Source of the DNA: Planctomycetota bacterium
GTDB taxonomy: Bacteria > Planctomycetota > MHYJ01 > WSZJ01
Assembly (NCBI GenBank): GCA_009773755.1
Contig: WSZJ01000037.1
Location: 1 to 64,000 of the forward strand
Length of the DNA: 64,000 nt
Direction of reading: 5' to 3'
Shown: one piece after another, positions 1-9,980 of the stretch
Numbering within the stretch: the stretch's first letter is position 1
Layout of the letters: every line of letters begins with the position of its first letter
Translations under genes and position numbers: made by a program
Notes under the pieces: model-generated
The model's database searches: none
The model's input: the letters and a program-made list of their open reading frames with translations, nothing else
What the model was told of the DNA's origin: nothing

Positions 1-1732
1 CGGAAGGAGCGTCGGTGCGCGAGGCGATTCCTCGACGCTCGAGGTCGAAGAGCGCGTTCGCGGCGCGATCGGGCGCGAGGCCCGCGACGATGGCGACTTC
101 TTCCTGCGTTGCCGGACGGGCGAGGACGGCGAGGGCCTCGGCTGCGATGCGCGCGTCTGTGCCGAGAAAGGCGAGCACCCGCTCGAGCCCGGGGCCGCCG
201 GTCGGCGGGGCCGACGAATGGAGGACGCCGTCGCGGATCGACAGGGCGCCTTCAGCGGCGAGAGCGCGGAGGCAGGCGCGAGCCGCGCCCGGATATCCGC
301 CCGTGGCGGCGTGAAGCGCCGAGGAGAACGCCGGCTCGACGCGGAGCGCTCCGGTCGCGTCGCGGGCAATCTCTGCGGTCGCAGCGGCGTCGAGCGGCCG
401 CAGCACGAGGCGGGGCATGCCGGTCCAGGGCGCGATCCCTTCGCTGGAGGTCGCCGCGCCGGCGAACAGAAATCGCGCGCGCGGTGAGAGGCGGAGCGTT
501 GCGACGAGCGCAGCGCTCGCTTCATCCGCCCATTCCGCCGCGTTCATGAAGAGCACGAGCGGCACGCGGCGCGCGGCGGACTCGAGGGCGAAGGCGGCGG
601 CTCGCGGGGCGCCGGGCGCTCCGGCGTCGATGGCCACGATGGCAGCGCGCAGGCGGGGCCACTCGGGAGTCACGTGCCGGGAGAGTTCCGCGAGCCACTC
701 GCGGGCCGCGGCCAGAGGCGGCGCGCCCTGGGCTCCGGTGGCCCAGGCGTGGGCGACGCGACGGGAATGGAGCTGCGCGGCGAAGGCGCGCAGGAGCGCG
801 CCCTTCCCGGATCCAGCAGGCCCTTCGACGATGATCGCCTGCGGTGAAGCGCCCGCCCCCGCTTCCCGAAGCGCCTGCTCCAGGGCACCGACCTCCCTCT
901 CCCGTCCCGCAACCGCGCCGCTTCCGCCGATCCCCTCCGGCCGCAGTTCGCGTTTCCCGCCGGCGCCTATGGCGGCGCGGAGGGCTTCGGCCGTTTCGGC
1001 GGCGGTAAAAAAGCGAGCCGAGGGATCCTTGCAAAGAAGGCGGAGGACGACGCGGCGGACGGGCTCGGGGATGAGTTCGAGGGAGCGCGCCGGGAATTCC
1101 GGGTGGCTGCGGAGGTGGGCGCGGAGGAGGGCGAATCGTGAAGCGCCGTGGAAGGGAGTATGGCGGGTGAGGGCTTCGAAGAGGACGGCGCCGAGGGCAT
1201 AGAGGTCGGCGCGGCGATCGCGAGGACGGCCCTGGATGACTTCGGGCGCGAGGTAATCGAGGGAGCCGCGCACGCCGCGCGGGCCGGGGCGTTCGGCGAG
1301 TCCGAAGTCCATGAGCTTGACCGCGCCGTTTCTCACCTGGAGATTCCCGGGCTTGACGTCGCCGTGAATCAGGTCGTGGGAATGGACGTGCTCGAGGGCC
1401 TCGCAGACCTGCTCGGCGAGCCGCACGATTTCAATCGCGTCGAGGCCGCCGGTTGCGGCCGTGAAATCGAGACCGGGGACGAATTCCATCGTGTACCCGT
1501 GGCGACCGCTCGGGTAGACGAAATAATCGTACGCCTCGACAAGGTTCGGGTGGCGCAGCCGCGCCAGAGAGGCGAATTCCGAGCGGAAGCGGCTGAGGGA
1601 ATCGCCGTCGAGGAGTCCCGGGTGAAGCTGTTTGACCGCGACGGTTCCGCGCGCGTCGTCCTCTGCAAGCCAGACTTCCCCCATTCCGCCCTCACCGAGC
1701 TTGCGGATCAGACGAGGCAGGTTCGTTGGCAT
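1..1732 (-). CDS. Ser/Thr protein kinase fused to AAA-type ATPase domain (partial, runs off left edge)
   Basis: Read by hand on the minus strand from ATG at 1732. Opens MPTNLPRLIRKLGEGGMGEVWLAEDDARGTVAVKQLHP, then HSHDLIHGDVKPGNLQ and KLMDFGLAE (kinase), then a Walker A-like IIVEGPAGSGKGALLRAF. Absent from the ORF track because no stop lies in the window. Confidence 0.9.
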   Translation of the reverse strand, partial: MPTNLPRLIRKLGEGGMGEVWLAEDDARGTVAVKQLHPGLLDGDSLSRFRSEFASLARLRHPNLVEAYDYFVYPSGRHGYTMEFVPGLDFTAATGGLDAIEIVRLAEQVCEALEHVHSHDLIHGDVKPGNLQVRNGAVKLMDFGLAERPGPRGVRGSLDYLAPEVIQGRPRDRRADLYALGAVLFEALTRHTPFHGASRFALLRAHLRSHPEFPARSLELIPEPVRRVVLRLLCKDPSARFFTAAETAEALRAAIGAGGKRELRPEGIGGSGAVAGREREVGALEQALREAGAGASPQAIIVEGPAGSGKGALLRAFAAQLHSRRVAHAWATGAQGAPPLAAAREWLAELSRHVTPEWPRLRAAIVAIDAGAPGAPRAAAFALESAARRVPLVLFMNAAEWADEASAALVATLRLSPRARFLFAGAATSSEGIAPWTGMPRLVLRPLDAAATAEIARDATGALRVEPAFSSALHAATGGYPGAARACLRALAAEGALSIRDGVLHSSAPPTGGPGLERVLAFLGTDARIAAEALAVLARPATQEEVAIVAGLAPDRAANALFDLERRGIASRTDAPS

Positions 1733-1889
1733 CTGGCCAATCAAGTTCCCCTCCGCCCTGAGGTTTCGTCGTCTCCGGCACGCGGCGATATTGAATTCGT
1801 GGGCAGGGGTCGGTCGGAGGCCCGGCCAGTTCGATTATGAGCTCCGCACTGGAATCGGCCGGGACGTAGATCGACCCCTGTTCACGAAT

Positions 1890-2993
1890 TCAGTATCGCC
1901 GCGTGTCGGAGACGCTGCGGTTCCGGCCTCCGCGCTTCGCCTCGTAGAGCGCGCGGTCGGCTCTTTCCAGCAGTTCGAAAGACGTCGCCGGCGTCTCCGG
2001 CTTGAGCGTCGTCAGGCCGATCGAAAGCGACATCTTCTGCGTAAGGCCCAGCGGAGCAAATTCCTCGTTGGCCACGGCCTTGCGCAGACGTTCTGCGACC
2101 ACGCCGGCGCTTCCGGTCGCCTCGCCGTCCGTCTCGGGAAGGATCAGAGCGAATTCGTCGCCGCCGTAACGCGCCGGGACGTCGGCGGCCCGGATGGCGG
2201 CGCGCATGAGCTGGGCGACCCGGATCAGGACCCGGTCGCCGACCTGGTGGCCGAAGGTGTCGTTGATCTGCTTGAAGTGGTCGACGTCGACAAGCAGCAG
2301 CGAAAGGCGGCGCGCATAACGGCGTGCCCGGTCGAGCTCCTCGTCGAGGCGGCGCTGGAAATAGGAGCGGTTGTAGAGCGTCGTGAGCGGATCCGTCACC
2401 GCGCGCGTGTACAGCTCGGCATTTTCAAGCGCGATCGCGGCCTGGTCGGCCAGCGAGCGGAAGACTTCGAAGTCCTCCTGCGTCGATGCGTCGCCGGGCG
2501 CGTGGCTGTCGACATAAACGACGCCTTTCACGTGGTCGCGGAAGCGAAGCGGCGCGCACATGGCGCTGCGAATGCCGAGTTCCACCACGCTGGATTGGCG
2601 GGAAATCGACTCGTCGGTGGAAACATTGGGGAGGTAGAGCGGCTCGTGCGTGGAGAGAACCCGCTCGACGATCGAGTTAGACACGCGAAACTCCTCGGGC
2701 GGAAGATTTTCCCGGTGCATCCGGCGCGCCGTCACCACCTGCAGGTGCCCGTTCGCATCCTTTAGCATCAGGAACCCGCGCTCCGCCTGCGACACTTCCA
2801 GCATCGCATCCATCACCCTCTCTAGCAGCACGTCCTGCGACAGCGTGGAGATGATCGCCTTCGAGACGTCGAGGATTCGCCGGAGGTGCTCCAGGTGCCG
2901 CGTCCCCGCCTGCACCGGCGCGGGCGAGGAAAGGGCGTCCTCGAGTCCATGGAAGAACGCCGATTCGGGTGGCTTGGGCGGCTGGTCGGGCAT
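1890..2993 (-). CDS. GAF domain-containing diguanylate cyclase (GGDEF)
   Basis: DPLTTLYNRSYFQRRL...VDVDHFKQINDTFGHQVGD...RYGGDEFALILPETD, preceded by a GAF-like region. Confidence 0.95.
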   Translation of the reverse strand: MPDQPPKPPESAFFHGLEDALSSPAPVQAGTRHLEHLRRILDVSKAIISTLSQDVLLERVMDAMLEVSQAERGFLMLKDANGHLQVVTARRMHRENLPPEEFRVSNSIVERVLSTHEPLYLPNVSTDESISRQSSVVELGIRSAMCAPLRFRDHVKGVVYVDSHAPGDASTQEDFEVFRSLADQAAIALENAELYTRAVTDPLTTLYNRSYFQRRLDEELDRARRYARRLSLLLVDVDHFKQINDTFGHQVGDRVLIRVAQLMRAAIRAADVPARYGGDEFALILPETDGEATGSAGVVAERLRKAVANEEFAPLGLTQKMSLSIGLTTLKPETPATSFELLERADRALYEAKRGGRNRSVSDTRRY

Positions 2994-3130
2994 CGGGATG
3001 ATTCAAACACGGAAGCGGAGCAAGATACAAGGGCGGCCCGCCGCATCCCCTTCCTTGTCGCTTCTTTCCCCGGGCACTTAGAATCGCGCTTCGACACGCT
3101 TCGCCTGACACACACCCGGAGTTACGCGTC

Positions 3131-4180
3131 ATGAAGGGCACGATGAAAGCGATCGGCAAGTGGAAAGCCGCCCCCGGTGTGCAGCTGGTGGAGGTCCCGA
3201 TCCCTCAGATCGGGAATGGCGAGTTGCTGGTGAAGGTGGCGGGCGCTTCAATCTGCGGCACGGACGTTCACATTTACGAGTGGGACGAGTGGGCGCAGGG
3301 AAGGATCAAGCCGCCGCTCGTCACCGGGCACGAATGCTGCGGGCACGTCGTCGAGGTTGGACCGGGGGTGACCGGATTTGCCGCGGGCGACCTCGTGTCG
3401 CTCGAGAGCCACATCCCGTGCGGACTGTGCGCGGTCTGCCGCACGGGGCTGCAGCACATCTGCACGAACCTCAAGATCCTCGGAGTCGACACGGCCGGCG
3501 TCTACGCGGACTACGTGAAGATCCCGGCGATCTGCGCCTGGAAAAATGACCCGTCGATGCCGATCGAAATCGCGACCGTCATGGAGCCGATGGGAAACGC
3601 CGTCTACGCCAGCCTCTGCGAACCCGTCGCCGGCGCCTCCATCCTCATCACCGGCTGCGGCCCCGTCGGACTCTTCTCCATCATCGTCTGCCGCGCCGCG
3701 GGCGCTTCCCGCATCTTCGCCGTCGACGTCAACCCCAACCGTCTCGAAATGGCGAAGGCTCTCGGCGCGCACGAGACGCTCGACGCTCGCGATCCTGACG
3801 CGGTCGTGAAGCGCGTCCTCGAGTCCACCGGCGGCGACGGCGCCGATGTCGTTCTCGAAATGTCCGGAGCACCCTCGGCGATCAGGACCGGCTTCAAGGC
3901 GCTCCGCAAAGGCGGCCGCTTCACCGCGTTCGGCCTCCCCTCCAAGCCCGTCGAAATCGACTTCAACAACGACATCATCTTCAAGGGCGCCCGCGTCATC
4001 GGGATCAACGGGCGCGAGATGTTCCAGACGTGGTACAAGATGGCCGGGCTGGTGCGAAGCGGCGCGCTCGACCCGCGGCCCGTCATCACGCACAAGTTTC
4101 CGCTCGCGGAATTCGACAAGGCGATGGCGACGATGCGTTCGAAGGAGGGCAAAGTGGGGAAGGTGATGCTGATCCCGTAA
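3131..4180 (+). CDS. tdh: L-threonine 3-dehydrogenase (zinc-dependent MDR)
   Basis: GASICGTDVHIYEWDEWAQ, GHECCGHVVEVG, catalytic and structural zinc cysteines, MEPMGNAVYA. Confidence 0.94.
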   Translation: MKGTMKAIGKWKAAPGVQLVEVPIPQIGNGELLVKVAGASICGTDVHIYEWDEWAQGRIKPPLVTGHECCGHVVEVGPGVTGFAAGDLVSLESHIPCGLCAVCRTGLQHICTNLKILGVDTAGVYADYVKIPAICAWKNDPSMPIEIATVMEPMGNAVYASLCEPVAGASILITGCGPVGLFSIIVCRAAGASRIFAVDVNPNRLEMAKALGAHETLDARDPDAVVKRVLESTGGDGADVVLEMSGAPSAIRTGFKALRKGGRFTAFGLPSKPVEIDFNNDIIFKGARVIGINGREMFQTWYKMAGLVRSGALDPRPVITHKFPLAEFDKAMATMRSKEGKVGKVMLIP

Positions 4181-4205
4181 GGGGTCCGCAGCCTCCCGCG
4201 CGAGC

Positions 4206-4691
4206 TTGCCGCTCTTCGAACAACAGAAGATCGACGATCCCGCGAAGTGGCGTGCGCACTACGCGTTCGGGGGGGCTCTCCTGCTGGGGTTTGCGATGGA
4301 AGCGCCGGGCCGGCTGTCGATCGTGATGACGGCGACGAAGAGCGGCGCGCACCCCGCGCTTGTGGGGCTTGGAGACGTCGCGAAAAGTGTGCTGCCCAAG
4401 GAGGCGTTCGTGGCGACCGTGCGCGTTTCGTGCTCGGGTGTCCGGGGGCTCGACTGGATCGGCCGGCCCGGGTCTCTTTCGGACCTGAAAGAATCGACGG
4501 GCGCTTACGGCAGGGTTGAGACCTTCGAAGTTGCGAAGCTCGCGATCCCGGAAAAGGACCTCTGGCCCGGCGTCCCGCAGCCATTCGTGGCCGCAGACAA
4601 ACCGCTCGACCTCTGGCACGGGCGACTCGCAAGCCGCGATTTCGCAATTCAATGGTTCTGCGAAGCGGCCAGCCTGCGAGAAGGGGCGTAG
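4206..4691 (+). CDS. hypothetical protein
   Basis: Open frame with TTG start, 3 nt before the next gene; no family recognised. Confidence 0.5.
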   Translation: MPLFEQQKIDDPAKWRAHYAFGGALLLGFAMEAPGRLSIVMTATKSGAHPALVGLGDVAKSVLPKEAFVATVRVSCSGVRGLDWIGRPGSLSDLKESTGAYGRVETFEVAKLAIPEKDLWPGVPQPFVAADKPLDLWHGRLASRDFAIQWFCEAASLREGA

Positions 4692-4693
4692 CG

Positions 4694-5236
4694 ATGCAAA
4701 GCGCGGTGCACCCGACACAGGATCGCCTCGTCGAAGTCTTCAACATCATCGAGCGCCATATCGAGGATCGTTACGGCATCCCCGTCATGATCTCCGACGT
4801 CCTCGACCCCAACACCGGCGATTTCGACGGCGTCCAGATCAAGATCGACTACGCCAATGACATCGAAATCGCCGTCTTCGTCCTCATCCACCTCTTCGGC
4901 CATACCGTCCAGTGGAACACCCATCCACGATTCCGCGAGATCGGGCAGGACACGAACCTCAGGAAATCCGAGGAAGAGCTGAAGGAAATCGCCGTCTATG
5001 AAAAGGAGGCGACGCAGCTGTCGATGGCGCTTCTGCACGAAGCCGGCGTCAGGGATCTCGACCAGTGGGTTTCCGACTGGTGGCGCGCGGATTTCGCGTG
5101 GCTGACCAACTTTTACCGCACCGGCGAGCGCGCTGATTTCCGGAAGTACATGCGCGCAGGCGCGGAACCGCCGTTGGGGCCTGTCCCGATTCCAGCCTTC
5201 AAGCCTGTGAAGTGGGTTTCCCGCTGGAGCTTCTGA
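4694..5236 (+). CDS. hypothetical protein with degenerate zincin-like HLFGHTVQW segment
   Basis: ATG at 4694, coherent acidic/aromatic protein, co-directional with neighbours. Confidence 0.78.
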   Translation: MQSAVHPTQDRLVEVFNIIERHIEDRYGIPVMISDVLDPNTGDFDGVQIKIDYANDIEIAVFVLIHLFGHTVQWNTHPRFREIGQDTNLRKSEEELKEIAVYEKEATQLSMALLHEAGVRDLDQWVSDWWRADFAWLTNFYRTGERADFRKYMRAGAEPPLGPVPIPAFKPVKWVSRWSF

Positions 5237-5283
5237 AGCGCCGCCCTTCGGCGACGCACACCCGAAATTGGAGAACGTCGATC

Positions 5284-5847
5284 ATGAAGCGATTTCTCGT
5301 GCCGGCGCTGGCGCTTGCCATCATCGCAGGATGCGGAAAGGACGATTCGAGCTCTTCCTCAAGCGGAGGATCGTCGGGTGGCTCAACGTCTTCCGGCGCT
5401 TCACAGAAGACTCCCGAGGAAGCTTTCAAGGATATGCAGGCCCGGGTGCTCGCGAAGGACGGCAAGGGGTTGTGGAACTGCATCTGCGAGAAGTCCCGCA
5501 AGAAAATGACGGAGAGCGATGAGGCCAGAAAACAGATGGATCAGCTCAAGGGGATGCCGGACGAGCAGCTCGGGGTGATAGTGAAGGACATGGGCGTCAC
5601 GCCCGCAGAATTCAAGAAGCTGTCGAACGAGGAAATCATGCTTCTCCAGATGAACCAGGTCGTCAAGGAGGAGAGCGAACAGAAGAAGGCGAGAGAAACA
5701 AAGTGGAAGGAAGCGAAGATCGACGGCGACAAGGCCATTGCGACGACGATCGAGGCCGACGGCAAGGAGGAGAAGGCCGCCCTGGTGAAAGAGGGCGGTA
5801 CCTGGAAAATCGACATCGAAGAAACCGACAAGCTGAAGGAAAAGTAA
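5284..5847 (+). CDS. secreted lipoprotein, tandem paralog 1
   Basis: MKRFLVPALALAIIAGCGKDD lipobox; Ser-rich linker; C-terminal EGGTWKIDIEE. Confidence 0.85.
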   Translation: MKRFLVPALALAIIAGCGKDDSSSSSSGGSSGGSTSSGASQKTPEEAFKDMQARVLAKDGKGLWNCICEKSRKKMTESDEARKQMDQLKGMPDEQLGVIVKDMGVTPAEFKKLSNEEIMLLQMNQVVKEESEQKKARETKWKEAKIDGDKAIATTIEADGKEEKAALVKEGGTWKIDIEETDKLKEK

Positions 5848-5873
5848 CGGTGGCCAATGTCAGGAGCGGAACC

Positions 5874-6443
5874 ATGTCGTGGTTGAGGCCAGGTGTTTCG
5901 GCCGTGCTGGTTGCGGTCCTCGCGGCCTGCGATTCTCGTGATGGTGACGCTGACAAGTCCGCTTCCGTCGATCCTTCTTCGGCCTCCGCGGGCAATTCCT
6001 CCGCGGAGGCTGAGGCCTTCTGGAACACATGGCGTGCTGCCGTTGCGAAGGGCGACGGCCGCGCTCTCTGGTCGATGACCTGCGCGTCGAACCGGCGCGT
6101 GCTCATCGAAAAGACCGGTAAGTCGATGGGCGTCATGCCGGACGCGGAATGGAAACTGCTTGAGACGATGACCGGGCAAGCCGAATCAAAGCTCCGCGCC
6201 ATGCCCGCCGAAATGCTCGCCGAAGAAACGACGGTCGCGATGCTCAACCGGCTCCGCGACCAGCCTGGCGAGCTGGAGAAGGTGGAAAAGAGCGAGTTTC
6301 TCGGAGCGGACGCCGACGGCGACCGCGCCGTCATCCGCTTCCGCCTCCGCGACGGACGCGAACTCACGCTTGCGATCGTCAAGGACGATGGCGAATGGAA
6401 GGCGGACCTGCAGGAGACGGCCCGTTCGAGCGGGAAGAAATGA
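5874..6443 (+). CDS. secreted lipoprotein, tandem paralog 2
   Basis: MSWLRPGVSAVLVAVLAACDSRD lipobox; WRAAVAKGDGRALWSM and DDGEWKADLQE shared with neighbours. Confidence 0.85.
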   Translation: MSWLRPGVSAVLVAVLAACDSRDGDADKSASVDPSSASAGNSSAEAEAFWNTWRAAVAKGDGRALWSMTCASNRRVLIEKTGKSMGVMPDAEWKLLETMTGQAESKLRAMPAEMLAEETTVAMLNRLRDQPGELEKVEKSEFLGADADGDRAVIRFRLRDGRELTLAIVKDDGEWKADLQETARSSGKK

Positions 6444-6964
6444 AAAGGGGCCTGGCCATTCTCCTCGTGGTGGCTGCCGCCGCCTGCGATCGGAAGGCGG
6501 GGAATGGCTCGCCGCCTGCGCCGGCGCCGCCGCCCAGCGACGCGCAAGCGGCGATCGAGGCGTGGAAAACCTGGGTGGCGTGCGCGGCGGCGGGCGACGG
6601 CGCGCGTGCCTGGGCGTGCCTTTCGAAGCGGACGCGCGCCGAAAGGGCGTCGTTGTATCGAGCCGACGCGGCGAGGATCCGGCGGCTCTCGGGTTCTTCG
6701 CTTGACGCTGAAGCGCGGAGCTGGGGCGTCGCGGCCGACAAGCTGGCGGCGGCAGGACCGGAAGACCTGGCCATCCTGGCGTTGACACGGGAATTTCGCC
6801 GGCCCGGAGGCGCGAGCGTCTCCAGGATTGTGGAAACTTCGGTCTCCCTCGAAGGAGACGTTGCGCGTGTCACGTCGGAAGGCCGGCCACAACCCATTGC
6901 TCTCGTCAGGGAAGACGGCGGGTGGAAACTCGACGACACGGCAAGCCGCGCGCAGGGGCGCTGA
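6440..6964 (+). CDS. secreted lipoprotein, tandem paralog 3
   Basis: MKRGLAILLVVAAAACDRK lipobox; ATGA overlap with upstream stop; WVACAAAGDGARAWACL and EDGGWKLDD. Confidence 0.85.
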   Translation: MKRGLAILLVVAAAACDRKAGNGSPPAPAPPPSDAQAAIEAWKTWVACAAAGDGARAWACLSKRTRAERASLYRADAARIRRLSGSSLDAEARSWGVAADKLAAAGPEDLAILALTREFRRPGGASVSRIVETSVSLEGDVARVTSEGRPQPIALVREDGGWKLDDTASRAQGR

Positions 6965-7051
6965 CCGCATCCCCCTTGCCCGGCCTTCCACCTTCGCGCT
7001 ATCCTTCCTCCTGTGCCCCAGGGGGCCGCAACCATTCCTACAGGAGCTTCC

Positions 7052-7852
7052 ATGCGTATTCTCACCGCCACCGCACTTTTGTTCCTCGCGGCCCTCGCCA
7101 CCGCCGACGTCACGTTCACCGAGAAGGCCAAGGTCACGACGAGCTCCATTCTGAGAGCCAACGACAGCCGCGCTACCACCACCAACGCCGCTTCGATCAA
7201 GGGACGCAAGATGAAGCTCGCGGCCACGGATGACGCCGCCAAACCCACCAGGGTGTTCATCTTCGACGGCGAAAAGACTCTTCAGCGGGACACTTTCCCG
7301 CGCAAGGAAACTTACGGCGAAGTCACGGCCGAGGGCTTCACAAACCGGGTCGATGCCGCGAAGAAGCGCGTCGAGGACTTTGAGACCAAGGTCGAATCGC
7401 TCACGGGCGACAAGCAGGCGCGCATGAGCAACTACATCTGGCATACGAAGAAAGTGCTCGGGCTTCTGACACAGACGCCGAGTGTGGAGCTGAAGCGTAC
7501 GGGCGAGAAGCAGAAGATCGGGGAATGGGACTGCGAACGGATCGTCATCACGGAAGAAAACGCGAAGGGCGAGATGGAAACCGTTTTTGACTGCTGGATG
7601 ACGGAGCAGCTCGAGGGATGGAACGCGTATCTCGATTTCTATGCCGCCTACCGGGCGTTCAGCCCTGCGGTGCTGGAGAAAATGAGGGAGCTCAAGGGAT
7701 TCCACGTGAAGGGGACCTTTATTCCCTACTATTTCGACGGCGACGCCTTCCTCGAGACCAACGAAGTCGACAACAGCGACGTGAAGAAGGTGGACCTGGC
7801 GGCTGCGGAATTCGAAGTGCCCGCGAACTACAAGAACACGACGAAGAAGTAA
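7052..7852 (+). CDS. secreted hypothetical protein (DUF4412-like layout)
   Basis: Signal peptide MRILTATALLFLAALATADVTF followed by a soluble domain. Confidence 0.82.
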   Translation: MRILTATALLFLAALATADVTFTEKAKVTTSSILRANDSRATTTNAASIKGRKMKLAATDDAAKPTRVFIFDGEKTLQRDTFPRKETYGEVTAEGFTNRVDAAKKRVEDFETKVESLTGDKQARMSNYIWHTKKVLGLLTQTPSVELKRTGEKQKIGEWDCERIVITEENAKGEMETVFDCWMTEQLEGWNAYLDFYAAYRAFSPAVLEKMRELKGFHVKGTFIPYYFDGDAFLETNEVDNSDVKKVDLAAAEFEVPANYKNTTKK

Positions 7853-7862
7853 GCGGGAACGT

Positions 7863-9101
7863 GTGACGCGCACGCGCGAATATGAATTCCGCGGGACGAC
7901 CGGCGACATCGGCTTCCCCGCGGCGCTGGAAGAGCTGAAGCGCCTGGGGGCGGATTGGGAGCTCGTCGAGTCCCGCATGGGCCGCCGGCGGCAGGACCCC
8001 GCCGAAGCCGTGGTGCGGCTGCTCGGCCCCTCGACCGCGGCTCTGGCGGCGCCCGAGCGGGCGATTCTCGCCGCCGGAGGAAAGCCGTTGCACGGCAAGA
8101 ACGCCCGCCTTGCCGGCGTCTCTCGCGGCGGAGCGTGCCCCGCAGGATTCCACTCGACCTCCAATCACCCGACCGAGGTGCGCGTGAAAGGCCGCTGGAT
8201 AGGCGTTTCGCGGCAGAAAATGGACGCGGTCATCGTCGTCCGGGAACGCCGGGGCGCTGCCGAATGCCGGACGATCGGAGATGTCAGACGTGGAGAAAAA
8301 GTGGTCGTCGGAGACGAGGGCGTCCGGATTCTCGCACCGCACACCGCTGCCCCCGAACGCGCTTCCTTCGGCTTCATGTCGAGCGAAATCTCCAGTGAGA
8401 AGCCCACCCGGTCTCTCATCGAGCGGATCGCCGCCGAGATCCGCGCGGCCCGGGCCGCCGGACTGAAAGTCTGCGTCGTCGCCGGCCCCGCAGTCGTTCA
8501 CACCGGGGCCTCCGAAGCCCTCGCTTCCCTCATCCGCCGCGGTGTTGTCGACGTCCTCTTCGCCGGCAATGCGCTGGCGGCCCACGACCTGGAGCGGCAG
8601 CTTTACGGGACGAGCCTTGGCTGCGACCTGGACGGCGTGTCCAGGCCGGGCGGCCACCGCAATCACCTGTACGCGATCAACGAAGCGCGCGCCGCGGGGT
8701 CGATGGCCGCGCTGGTGAAGAAGAAGAGATTGCGGGCGGGAATGATGTACGAAGCGATCCGCGCCCGGATTCCTGTCCTGCTCGCAGGCTCAATCCGCGA
8801 CGACGGGCCGCTCCCGGAAGTCGTTACGGATGCGATCGAGGCCCAGAAGCGGATGCGGGCGGCGCTGGAAGGGGTTGGCGTTGTCCTCATGTTCGCGACG
8901 CTGCTGCATTCGGTTGCTGTCGGAAATCTTCTGGGCAGTCACGTCACCACGGTCTGCGTCGACATCAATCCCGCGACCGTCACGAAACTCGCCGACCGCG
9001 GGACGGCGCACGCGATCGGAGTGGTCACCGACGTGGGCACCTTTCTTCCGCAACTCGAGGCGGCGCTCGGCGCGATCCCGGGCCGCAGGGCGCGTCGATG
9101 A
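7863..9101 (+). CDS. TIGR00300 / LOR-SDH domain protein, archaeal-type ornithine cyclodeaminase-like
   Basis: KVCVVAGPAVVHTGASEALASLIRRGVVDVLFAGNALAAHDLERQLYGTSLG; GTG start. Confidence 0.82.
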   Translation: MTRTREYEFRGTTGDIGFPAALEELKRLGADWELVESRMGRRRQDPAEAVVRLLGPSTAALAAPERAILAAGGKPLHGKNARLAGVSRGGACPAGFHSTSNHPTEVRVKGRWIGVSRQKMDAVIVVRERRGAAECRTIGDVRRGEKVVVGDEGVRILAPHTAAPERASFGFMSSEISSEKPTRSLIERIAAEIRAARAAGLKVCVVAGPAVVHTGASEALASLIRRGVVDVLFAGNALAAHDLERQLYGTSLGCDLDGVSRPGGHRNHLYAINEARAAGSMAALVKKKRLRAGMMYEAIRARIPVLLAGSIRDDGPLPEVVTDAIEAQKRMRAALEGVGVVLMFATLLHSVAVGNLLGSHVTTVCVDINPATVTKLADRGTAHAIGVVTDVGTFLPQLEAALGAIPGRRARR

Positions 9102-9286
9102 GCCCGAAAGCCTTCTGGCTGTCGCTGGCCGTCTACGGCCTCTTCGGCGCCGGATTTGCCGCGGTGGCGGTTCTCAAGGCGATGGATCGCCAGCCGGGCC
9201 CCGCGGCGGCCTCCGCGGCGGGCGCGCTCTATTCTCTCTTCCGCGCGGCGATGGTTCTCCGGCAGGGCCGCCGTTCAACTCCCTGA
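9098..9286 (+). CDS. small membrane protein
   Basis: ATGA overlap with upstream stop; one hydrophobic segment. Confidence 0.45.
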   Translation: MSPKAFWLSLAVYGLFGAGFAAVAVLKAMDRQPGPAAASAAGALYSLFRAAMVLRQGRRSTP

Positions 9287-9303
9287 GACTCTTGCCAGCG
9301 CAC

Positions 9304-9338
9304 TTTTCGTTTTTTGTTTTTCGTTTTTCGTTTTTCCT
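9304..9338 (+). repeat. heptamer tandem repeat (TTTTCGT)n
   Basis: ttttcgt tttttgt ttttcgt ttttcgt ttttcct. Confidence 0.85.
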
Positions 9339-9371
9339 TTCGTCGCCTTTCCACTTACCGTCGTTCACCGG

Positions 9372-9971
9372 ATGAACCTCCCCAACCAGCTCACCACTCT
9401 CCGCATCCTCCTCACCCCCGTCTTCGCCTACGTCTTTTTCCTCCCGTCGCTCTCCGCGAAACTCGCCGCCCTCGGCCTTTCGCTCCTCTGCGAACTCACC
9501 GATCTCCTCGACGGCATCATCGCCCGCCGCAAGAACCTCATCACCGACTTCGGCAAACTCGTAGATCCGCTCGCCGACTCCATCTCGCGCTTCACGTTCA
9601 CCCTGTGCCTCATCCTCGCCGGCTGGGGCCAGCTCTGGATGCTCCTCGTCCTTTTCTATCGCGACTCGTTCGTCGCAACTCTTCGCATGTTCTCGGCCGC
9701 CAATAACATCGTGATGGCTGCCAGGACCAGCGGGAAGCTGAAGGCGATCTGCCAGTTCATCGTGATCAACCTCCTCCTCATCTTCGTCGTCCTCGACGCG
9801 TGGATCGCGAAGCGGGGCGCGGCGCTCGAGGTCGGCGGATTCGCCGTGACGCCGGAACTCCTGCACCGGACCGGCTGGTGGGCGATGGCGATCATGGCGG
9901 CGGTCACGGCGCTCAGCGGCGTGGATTACATGTTCGGCGCGAAGGAAACACTTCGGAAACTGAAGCTGTAA
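9372..9971 (+). CDS. pgsA: CDP-alcohol phosphatidyltransferase (PgsA-like)
   Basis: Complete CDP-OH-P motif D-x2-D-G-x2-A-R-x8-G-x3-D-x3-D: DLLDGIIARRKNLITDFGKLVDPLAD. Confidence 0.9.
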   Translation: MNLPNQLTTLRILLTPVFAYVFFLPSLSAKLAALGLSLLCELTDLLDGIIARRKNLITDFGKLVDPLADSISRFTFTLCLILAGWGQLWMLLVLFYRDSFVATLRMFSAANNIVMAARTSGKLKAICQFIVINLLLIFVVLDAWIAKRGAALEVGGFAVTPELLHRTGWWAMAIMAAVTALSGVDYMFGAKETLRKLKL

Positions 9972-9980
9972 ATCCGGGTT

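Noticed and set aside
1148-1840. 230-aa plus-strand ORF
   Set aside because: Antisense of the partial kinase-ATPase gene that reads coherently on the minus strand.
5663-8164. 833-aa minus-strand ORF
   Set aside because: Runs opposite four plus-strand genes with signal peptides and lipoboxes; no domain logic.
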